Part shown: piece by piece, positions 9,409-17,791 of the stretch
Layout: every line of letters starts with the position of its first letter
Position numbering within the stretch: the stretch's first letter is position 1
Assembly: GCA_009602725.1 (NCBI GenBank)
Contig: WELB01000166.1
Location: 88,440 to 117,053 of the forward strand
From: Spirogloea muscicola
Taxonomy: Eukaryota; Streptophyta; Zygnematophyceae; Spirogloeales; Spirogloeaceae
DNA length: 28,614 bases
Reading direction: 5' to 3'
Translations under genes and position numbers: made by a program
The notes under the pieces: generated by a model
What the model saw: the letters and a program-made list of their open reading frames with translations, nothing else
Told to the model about the DNA's origin: nothing
Databases searched by the model: none

Positions 9409-12400
9409 TCAAGGGGCAGCCCAGTAAATAGGTGAAGTATTGATCTGCAAATACAGGATGAACAATTGAGTCGACAGACACAAAGCAAGCATGTGCAGAC
9501 TTGAGTGACTTCCAAAACTGAGTCTCCTGCTACTTGTGGCAGTCATCATGTGCCAGAAATGTGACGTCCTTACCATAGGAGCAATGTCCAAGTCGAGGTC
9601 AGTTGATGGAGCAGCCAGGCGGGCTGGTAACTTGGGGCGGAGTTGCGTGAGTTTGAAATAAGGACGAGTCTGAAATTTTTGAGCCTGCCTCCACCACGGT
9701 GTTTCCCGCAAGCCTTGCATAGTGTGAACTGTAGAGGATAGACGATGTGGAGTGAGTGAGGCACAGAGCTTGTGCAGATAGCATCACTAGTCTTGCCCAC
9801 AGAGCGCAACAAAGGGTAAAAGACAATCAAGAGCATTGCAGACTCTTGATATGTCAAGTTGCCAACTTAAAGTTTGAGTCCTCTTAAATGGGAAACCATG
9901 CAAAGTCTGGACTTACCAATGTCAGCATTGACAATGTTATGGAACAGGTAAAAGTGCCCTGTGGTGAGGTAGCCTGTCTTGAGAGCTGATACATCAACAG
10001 TATCGAAGTAGTTTCGACACAGCAGAAAATCCTTGGTCTTTCTTCCTGCCCTCAGCTGGGGCATCCCATAGTCCATCAGCTCAGAGAGCAGCAAAGCAAT
10101 GTCATTCTCAGCAGCATAGAGAGTAACCCGGGAGTTGCTTCGGCCACCTCGCACAGCCAAGCTTCCCTTGTCACCAGCCAATTCTTCCTGCGTGAACACC
10201 TGCCTGCAGAGAGACAAGGATTCCCAGCCTTCAGCTCATAGCCATCTCACAGAAGTCAGTCAGACACTGCCTCTGATGAGATCTTGACAAGGTTGCAGAA
10301 GTACGAACCTCAAGGCTTCCTTCCAGCCTTTTGAGCGGCCTTCTTGCCAGACCTGGCCTGCCGTCCGAAAAGCCAAAACCGTGTCATTAATGATGCTTGC
10401 TGAAGCATCACCCCACGCCTCAAGAGCTACAGAAAGCACATCCGCCAGACTGCGGCTCTTCTCCTGCGTTCGATTGTAGACTGCAGCTCCGCCGTCATCA
10501 GGAACAGTTGAGGGTGGCGCAGGGGCGCAAGTGCTGTCAATTGATGTGGAAGCTTGGGCTGTGAGGAGCTTCCCGCCCTTGACCACAACTTCAGTGGTCG
10601 CCTCTGGCAGCTCAGAGGCAGCAGTGCTCTCTTCCGCCTTTCTGCTCGTCTGCGGGAAGCGGAAATGCTCTGTGGCTTCTGAGAAGTCGTTCGCAGTCAC
10701 ATCAGGCGCCATGAAGTAGATGTGGCTGGTCACATTGGTGGCAGGGCTCAGATCCTCTGGGTCAAGCATCCGCAGTGCATCCGTGAGGGCCCGCGCTCCC
10801 ATGCTGTAGGCCACAATATGTATATCTTTGGCACCCATCTCGGAGGAGAGCATGCGCAGAATATCCTGCAGAAGAAAGGTGAGGCAACTTGAGGCATCCA
10901 TCGCCGCGCTCCCCAGCAGCAGATTCCACTTATAGCAATGACTTTCCAGGAAGGCAATCAGTTGAAATCCACGATGCTGCCACAAGCCTTGGCAGCAGCC
11001 TCACCCTCAGGTGTAATGCCGAGTCTGCGCAAGTCTGCTCGTCCCGGTGGTAAAGCTTGATGACACCAAGGCCAACGCTTAAGCTGGGCCGGCCGACAGT
11101 GGGCCAGCTGTACACGATGCCCGGGCCCCCAAAATTAAGTCCTCTCTGCGAGCATGCGATTCGCATGCATGTCAGGTGGCATGGCCCGATGGATACTTTG
11201 TGCCAGGGCATGCCTTCCCTGCCTCTGATGCTCTTCGTGCATTTATATAAGATGCACTTACCACGATTTGAGCACCATAACCCATGCCCCGTGCAAAGTC
11301 CGTGAAGCATCTGATAAAACAGGACAGATTATTTTCTTAGTCTTGATATCTTGCATGCCAGTGGCAACACGAGCTTCTAGAAGCCAGGCCACATATCTGG
11401 GCAATCTCTTCCATATTTTGATGTGCTTTACAGCACATCATCTGCAGCACCCATGCTCTGCAAGCTTGCCATAATATCTGGAACAGCTTGGAAACACTTG
11501 ATAGTTTCGGTCTTGTGAGAGAGATTGACACTGGTTACCCGTGTATGTAGAGCAGTACGGCATTCTTGTCATTCTTTTCAATCTGCTGCTTGATGGCGGC
11601 CTTGAACTCCACATCGTCCAGGCTGCTAACCCGCTGGAAGTCGCGCTTAACCTGCGGCCTGCCGCCAGGGCATTGCACCTGGCGCAAGCACCACCATACA
11701 TCAGATGCTTGACCAAAGAAGGTCATCGAGGGAACTGTCTTTCCTTGCCAGGATTCACAAACAAGTCACAGATTACTCTATAAAGGAGAGAATATGCTGC
11801 TGCATGAAGGAACTTGATCACCACCAGCAGGTATGCTGCATCTTTCTAGACTCTTATGCACCTTAACGATGCCCGAGGTGATGTTCTCGGCGACTTCAGA
11901 ACCGTAAAACTCTCCCGCAACTTCATCCGCCACTTCAGGACGACGGTTTGTCATGAAGTAGACCTGCCAATCTCACGGGAGGGATCAGCGAACTTGGCTG
12001 CTGACAAGAAGTATGACTGAGGCTTTGCTCTGCATGCAAAGAGGACAAACACTTCAAGGAATATGGCCCTAGGTTCTGACATTGTCATGGGTAGGAGGTT
12101 AGCAGGCTCAGTACAGTCTCCATCAGGACTTTTAGAAGCTGCAGGAAGGAGCCAAAGCTGTACCGGTTGGACTTCAACGGAGCTGTCCTCGCAGGAGGGT
12201 GGCTTGCCGAATAGGTCGGCGAGGGTGCAGCGAATGCCGGAGCCAACAAGCTCAGCCTCCTGCTGCGATCCCAAGACGGCATCCATCATGCGGCAAGCCT
12301 CCTGCACCATGCTCGAGTACTTCTGCCTGTCCATCCTGCTGCCTAGTGCCTGCAACCTACTGTCATGACTGTTTTCCAGGTGCGATTGAGGGCCTGAGAG

Positions 12401-13030
12401 TAGCCTGTCTTTGTCAACGTCCTGCTGTGAGCTGTTGCTTGTGCATACTGCGGTGCCAAGGAGACCCCTACCAAGAGCCTCGGTGGCAGCTGTCTGGGGG
12501 TCCTCCTGAGCCAGCCGCTGCTGCACAAACTTGCGGAGGCTCCTGATGGTCGCCGGTACCACCTCGGGAGACTTCTCAGCCACCGCGTGCAGCTCCGAGA
12601 TGCGGTCTTGGAAGCTCTTGCGCAGGGGCTGGGAGGCGCGCCAGCCGTCGGCACAGAGGTCCTCCAGAAGCAGGTGCAGGTTGTGCAGGTACACAATGTC
12701 TTCCAGCGCCGACTGCGGTGCCGTAAAGTGCAGGGTCGCATCCGCTGCCAGGCGCAACCGCAGCTCCTGGAACGCGGCGTCCAGGTGCAAGCCGTAGGAG
12801 CCGGCGACGCCAGCGTGCTCCTGCGCTGCGCGACCTGCCGAGACCTGCTGGCTGAAGACCTGCTGCAGCATCGGGCTCAGCAGCGCCATGGCGCCCCTCC
12901 TCACAACGACAGCGCCTGCTGCTAGCTGGTCTTCCGTCAACTGGCTTACTCCATCGCCATCATCAGCGCCGCAGCGACACCGCCGCAGCGGCAAGCCGTC
13001 ATCCTGCACTCCGCTAAGGCCGTGCTCCAC
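9409..13030 (-). CDS. Alpha/beta hydrolase, DUF900-like, with long N-terminal extension
   Basis: DUF900 proteins are serine alpha/beta hydrolases of unknown substrate, common in bacteria and also found in algae. Predicted exons (minus): 13030-12053, 11963-11862, 11678-11539, 11310-11262, 11145-11005, 10865-10309, 10203-9917, 9623-9574, 9444-9409; phases agree throughout and give about 779 residues. The hydrolase core starts at VYFMTNRRPE (about 327), then AVLLYIHG (about 400-407), GIVYSWPT, nucleophile Ser about 491 in HIVAYSMGARAL, likely acid Asp about 690 in LYAAENDIALLL, and His about 739 in TTGHFYLF. A low-complexity Ser/Thr/Ala insertion lies between Ser and Asp. The first 326 residues (with SALEDIVYLHNLHLLLEDL) are helical-looking and unrecognised; they could include a targeting peptide. 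The donor at 12053 (GTGTTT) is weak and the start Met is uncertain. Downstream exons are solid. Confidence 0.85.
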
Positions 13031-13165
13031 AAGGGAGCCGCGAGGCGCAGTCGGCCAGCGGCCTCCTGCAACGACAGACGAGGGCGGGGGCGCCGCGAGA
13101 CCGCCGGAGCCGACACCCGGACATCGGAGAGCCGCCAGGGGAGGGCCCGCGCCGCGCCTCGATCG

Positions 13166-13246
13166 CTGCCGCCGCCGCCGCCGCCGCCGGTCGCTGCGGC
13201 GNGCGCTGCTCGCGCGTCCGGCGGCGGCGGCGGCGGCGGCGGCGGC
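13166..13246. repeat. CCG tract facing a CGG tract around an n
   Basis: A (GCC)n run at about 13168-13189 is followed by a (CGG)n run at about 13219-13246, with an undetermined base at 13202 between them. The two tracts are mutually complementary and would form a GC-only hairpin, which may explain the unresolved base. Confidence 0.75.
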
Positions 13247-13665
13247 TAGGGCGGCGGTGCGCGGGGAGGGGGGAAAGCGCGGGCTCGATTATTCCGCGGC
13301 GGGGGTGCCGTCCGGGGAGTATCTTCCGCACTGTGCTTCGGGGCGGGGCGCCCGGTGATCGAAACCGTGGCCGAATGCAGCGGCGGCGCGGCGCCGCCGG
13401 CCCATGATCAAAAAGCTCGACCAACTACTTCACGGAACTCGTCCCCTGCAGTCCGACATGGCACTCCCACGTGACTGAACCCACGCTCATTGGTCAGCTC
13501 TGTCCCACGGGGTAAGCCTCAACTGCCGGCAGGGAAGCTGCTGCTTCTTACGTCACACTGTTGCCGTAGCCACCTTAGCATAGGGCTTCTGCTTTCTTAG
13601 TCTGTGTGCTTGTTTTCCTTAGCGCTTCCCCTGGCCCCCTTCTCGTACTCTGTTCATTCATCTTT

Positions 13666-13715
13666 GGGCTGGCTTTTCCAGCCCCTATCCTGAATGGGCG
13701 AGCACTTTCTGTAGC
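13666..13715. repeat. Dispersed hairpin repeat, copy 1
   Basis: GGGCTGG-CTTTT-CCAGCCC (13666-13684) is a perfect 7-bp hairpin, followed by CCTATCCTGAATGGGCGAGC and ACTTTCT. The downstream part matches 21932-21962 almost exactly. Confidence 0.6.
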
Positions 13716-14020
13716 CTCCTCGTTGGCACTAGTTTTTGCCGCAACAATGTATGGGCTAGTTTTGCCTCCCTCTTCATTTCATGCACGCCGCTCCATCTCT
13801 TTTACTTGCAAGAACCGGTTTGGAAGAGAGGCGAGCGGTGCGCATGGAGATGAAAGGGAGGCTAACATCGAAGCTTACAGATGTCCTGATAACGGGGCAA
13901 TAAGCTGCCTAAGGGGGTCACTAGTACCTACGAGTGAGCACCCCTCCGCTGTAGTCGTGCGTTGCCGTGTGATTTAATCACCTTCTGGCTTTCTGCTCTA
14001 CGGACCCTGTCCATTCTTTC

Positions 14021-14096
14021 GGGGCTGGCCTCTGCCAGCCCCTCTTCTCTATGGAAGCGCTATATCTTCTTCTGGGGCTGGCCATTCCTAGCCACC
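14021..14096. repeat. Dispersed hairpin repeat, copies 2 and 3
   Basis: GGGGCTGGC-CTCT-GCCAGCCCC (14021-14042) is a perfect 9-bp hairpin followed by TCTTCTCTATGG. A second, imperfect one (GGGGCTGGC...GCCACC) sits at 14074-14095. The TCTTCTCTATGG tail recurs after the hairpin at 22109. Confidence 0.6.
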
Positions 14097-14195
14097 TTCT
14101 TAGATTGGGCGATTTTTGACTTGACGAGTGAGCACATACATAACGACAAGCTAAGCTGGGGAGTCAGAGCACCAAGCACAAGCCATCAAATGGCC

Positions 14196-14277
14196 TAGAG
14201 CGAGCCCAGCACGCAAGCAAAAGCAGCAGCTCTTCCAGCTTACCCACGCCTTGCATCTGCGTGCTGGCCGTGCTCTA
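14196..14277. repeat. Imperfect inverted repeat, 20-bp arms
   Basis: TAGAGCGAGCCCAGCACGCA (14196-14215) and TGCGTGCTGGCCGTGCTCTA (14258-14277) are reverse complements apart from three positions, separated by 42 bases. The element lies near the right edge of the block holding the hairpin repeats and has no coding capacity. It may be a small foldback transposable element or part of its remains. Confidence 0.6.
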
Positions 14278-14830
14278 GCTGCAGCCTCTGGCTTTCGTCC
14301 AGGGAGTTGCTTCCCACCGGCTAGGCTAGTCTTTCTGATATGCGCTCCTGACTAGAGGCAACTGAGTGGTTATCCTACCGGGCAAGCTATTCACAGCCCT
14401 CGCCCCCTTTGAAAGAGCCATTTTTTTTTAGTGGTACTTGCTCCTTGCTCCTATTCGCTGTAGTCCAATCGACCAACCAGATCTACACTACTCATAGCTT
14501 CAAGCGAAGGGCAACCTCATATGCAGCTAACTGTGTCATGTCTTCATAAGGCAACCTGCATGACTCAGGAGCAGGGCATAGACTTCTTCTTAGTAGAGGT
14601 TGAGTGAGCACAAAAAGGAGAAACAAATCAGTCATCCAGCCATGGCAGCCAGCTTGTTCTGCAAATAGCGCCACATTTCTTCTTCCCCTCGAAGCTCCTC
14701 CCACTGCACATGCCGATGGGCCATCACATTAGCTCATCCTAACGAATCCCTGTATCACATGGCCCCTATTCAGGCTTCCCGAGATTCTTAAGATGCATAA
14801 TTGAAGACCAGATTGAGCTGCTTCAACGGC

Positions 14831-17260
14831 TCAAACCTCGTAGAAGGGGATGGCAACAAGCTGCCAGCCCAGCATCCGCAGCTGCCGCCGCTTCAGCACT
14901 GTGGCCCCAAGCGCTTTGCCTGCACAAGCAAACGGTTATGCTATCCCTAAAGCCAAGAAGAGCTGCTCCACATTTTGCCCTTGAGGTGTGGGGCTATAGT
15001 CCTGGACCATGGCAGCTTGACCATCAAAGCTTTACACCAACGCGACGCACTCATAGGACATGCTCAGCAGCCGCACCTGTGTCCCGTGCAAAGTGGCTCG
15101 GCCCATCGACCTCCACACCAATGTGCTCGGTGGGCAGCGCAAGGTCAAGTGAGTAGGGGCCACCCGCGTGCTCCTCCTCCCACAACCGGCCAGTGCCAAC
15201 GAGCAGCCGCGCGACCTCGCGCTGGCAGGACGAAATGGCGCGTTCGCCCTCGCGCTTCTCGCGCTCCCATGCTGCTGCCGCTGACGCTGCCAGGTCGCGG
15301 CTGAGTGAGAGACCCAGCTCAGGCCACTCAGCAGCTAGGCCGAGCTGCACCTGGTGTAGCAGTGACAGCCGTCGTTGCTCCACAGTGTTGCCTTCTGCGT
15401 GGAGCTCAGCGTCACTACTCTCGCATGATCGGATTGCCGACAACAGGGCGTGGAATGACGGCCGGCGGGCTTCAGCCAGTACAGTGTAGGCCCAGGCGGC
15501 CCGGGCAAGCTGGCCTGCGCTCCACTGTCCAAACAGCCCGAAGCTGGCACTTCCGAGGCAGGCCGCATCGAGCTGGTCGAGGAGCGCAGTGGCAGGCTGC
15601 ATGAGCACTGCGCACGCCCAGAGGAGCTGCGAGAGCTCCTGCGGCTGGAAGGCAGCAGCCTGCTCAGCCGCCCGCTCAACCAAGCCAGCGAGCAGCGGGC
15701 GGCAGGCCAGGCGCGCGCCCACAAGAGCAGCAGCCAAATTTGCAATGTGCTGCGGCGTCAACCCGGGCGCACGATTCAGCGCTGCGGCCACCAGCAGCCG
15801 CAGCTCGGCAGCGTATGCTGCGCCACCAGCAATCTTGGAAACTGCCCAGGCGGAGTTTACCAAGCCCTGAGGTGGTCCAAGGAGCATGCAGCGTATCTCA
15901 GCACAATTTGAGCTGTGCAACTTGAGCAACCTGCACAAAGCTGAATATTGCTCATGTTTGTGCACTTAGGGTGGGTCCACGGACTGAATGCAGAGGAATC
16001 AAAGTGAGGCTTCAGAGATCATGGGCATATCTGATTCTTAAGCAAGATGTCAGCCTGCAACGGCTGATTCACCTGGACACCGCTCACTGGAAGAAGCTCC
16101 ACAGTGCAGGCCACTAACTCAGAGACGAGCGGCAACCTCGCAACCGCAAGCCGCTCTGAGACTGACATCCCCTCTGACTCCATGTGGCGCGCAAGGCGGT
16201 GCAGGCTCGTGGCAGCGTTAACGGCGCCGAAGGAGGCTTGCAACCTGCCGCCCACACTGATCGAAGTGCCGCAGACGCTGCCTCTGCGCCCAAGCTCGTT
16301 CTCCAGCACGTCCAGCAGCTCCACAAGGCTGCGAGCCCCAGTCAGCCGGGCGTTGATCTCCGATGAGCCCCGGCCCAAGAGCTTGACGTCCAGCACCGGC
16401 GCCGCGCCGCCGCTCGCCCGCGGCGGTCTCTGCGGCCTCGCATCCTCCTTGAGACTGGCTGCCCCCCGATGCTCTTGACCGGCCCCGACATGCGACTTCA
16501 TAGCGACGTCTACGCCGCGATCCACTCGGGCGGGGCTGAATGCCTCCCGCTTGGCATGACCACAGTCAGCCGTCTGCGCGCCATGCTCCTCTGGGCGCCG
16601 GTCCTCATGGGGGTCGACTGCAGTGCCGGTCCAAGAAAGGAAGCCGGCTCCAGGGCCGGCAGTGGTGGCGCCAGCAGCGCCGGTGATGGCACCTCGCAGG
16701 ACCGCCAGGTCCTCGAGGCCGTTCCGGAAGCCCGCTGCCAGCGACAGCTCCAGGACCCGCGCCTCTGACGGCCCTCCCACATCCGCCGCCAGCTCCAGCC
16801 GCCGCTCCGGCTTTGCAGCGGCCCCGCTGGCATCGTCCGCCGCCGCCGCCGCCAGCGGCACTGGCCTCGCCGGCTTCCTCCTCCTGCGACGCCTCGGCGC
16901 AGGCACCGCCGCCGCCGGCGCCGCCCCCAGCCGGAGCTGAGCGGCATGGAGTGCGCGCCTTCTCGCCAGTGCAGCCCAGCCGTAGGCATCGTCTGCCGCG
17001 GCCTTCGCACCGCTGCCACCAGCTTCGTCGCCAGCGCCGCCATGAATAGGGCCCGCCAGCATCTCGGCTTCCCATGCGTCGTCGTCCTCCTCGTCGCCCG
17101 CGAGGGAGGAGCCGGCAGCGGCTCGTGTCGCAGAGGCCACCAGGGCTCGCCGCCGCTCCGCGCTGCCACATGCCGAGGCGTGCTCCGCGCGGCTGCAGCA
17201 GCGGGCGCCCGCGCCGCCGCCGGCAGAGGGCTTCCCCGCGGCCGGTCTGTCGGCGGCGGC
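14831..17260 (-). CDS. RAP-domain protein (organelle RNA-binding type), 5' part in N gap
   Basis: RAP-domain proteins of plants and algae usually act in chloroplasts or mitochondria on RNA processing, stability or translation. Predicted exons (minus): 17260 (gap edge)-16088, 15866-15077, 14919-14831; phases agree and give 683 visible residues. The first part is low-complexity, acidic and Ala-rich (DEEDDDAWEAEM). It is followed by helical-repeat segments typical of these proteins (RSLVELLDVLENEL, VNAATSLHRLARHM, GLVNSAWAVSKI, PQELSQLLWACAVLM, LARAAWAYTVLAEA). The C-terminus is a complete RAP domain: EVARLLVG, DLALPTEHIGVEVDGPSHFA, then ATVLKRRQLRMLGWQL and VAIPFYEV just before the stop. The RAP fold is restriction-endonuclease-like and is thought to bind RNA. 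The start codon and any transit peptide lie in the N gap. The gene is head-to-head with the J-domain gene across that gap. Confidence 0.85.
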
Positions 17261-17791
17261 NNNNNNNNNNNNNNNNNNNNNNNNNNNNNNNNNNNNNNNN
17301 NNNNNNNNNNNNNNNNNNNNNNNNNNNNNNNNNNNNNNNNNNNNNNNNNNNNNNNNNNNNNNNNNNNNNNNNNNNNNNNNNNNNNNNNNNNNNNNNNNNN
17401 NNNNNNNNNNNNNNNNNNNNNNNNNNNNNNNNNNNNNNNNNNNNNNNNNNNNNNNNNNNNNNNNNNNNNNNNNNNNNNNNNNNNNNNNNNNNNNNNNNNN
17501 NNNNNNNNNNNNNNNNNNNNNNNNNNNNNNNNNNNNNNNNNNNNNNNNNNNNNNNNNNNNNNNNNNNNNNNNNNNNNNNNNNNNNNNNNNNNNNNNNNNN
17601 NNNNNNNNNNNNNNNNNNNNNNNNNNNNNNNNNNNNNNNNNNNNNNNNNNNNNNNNNNNNNNNNNNNNNNNNNNNNNNNNNNNNNNNNNNNNNNNNNNNN
17701 NNNNNNNNNNNNNNNNNNNNNNNNNNNNNNNNNNNNNNNNNNNNNNNNNNNNNNNNNNNNNNNNNNNNNNNNNNNNNNNNNNNNNNNNNNN
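17261..17791. other. Assembly gap (531 n)
   Basis: A run of n between the 5' portions of two divergent genes. Flanks are extremely GC-rich (GGCGGCGGC on the left, GGCGGCATGCGCGCG on the right). It probably hides both start codons and a shared promoter. The true length may differ from 531. Confidence 0.98.

Larger units (their letters stand above)
13031..14830. other. Intergenic region with triplet tracts and repeat elements
   Basis: From 13031 to about 13420 it is extremely GC-rich and likely holds the hydrolase promoter and 5' UTR. From 13480 to 14480 composition becomes mixed and the hairpin-bearing repeats listed separately occur. From 14480 to 14830 it is probably the 3' flank of the RAP-domain gene. 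Short open frames (for example 13606-13977 plus, 14492-14704 minus) show no recognisable protein. Confidence 0.5.

Noticed and set aside
13014-13424. Arg-rich minus-strand frame that could precede the hydrolase
   Set aside because: Its composition comes from CGG/CCG triplets, it crosses an undetermined base, and it is in a different frame from the hydrolase exon.
14492-14704. 70-residue minus-strand frame
   Set aside because: No domain, no conserved pattern, and located in the 3' flank of the RAP-domain gene.
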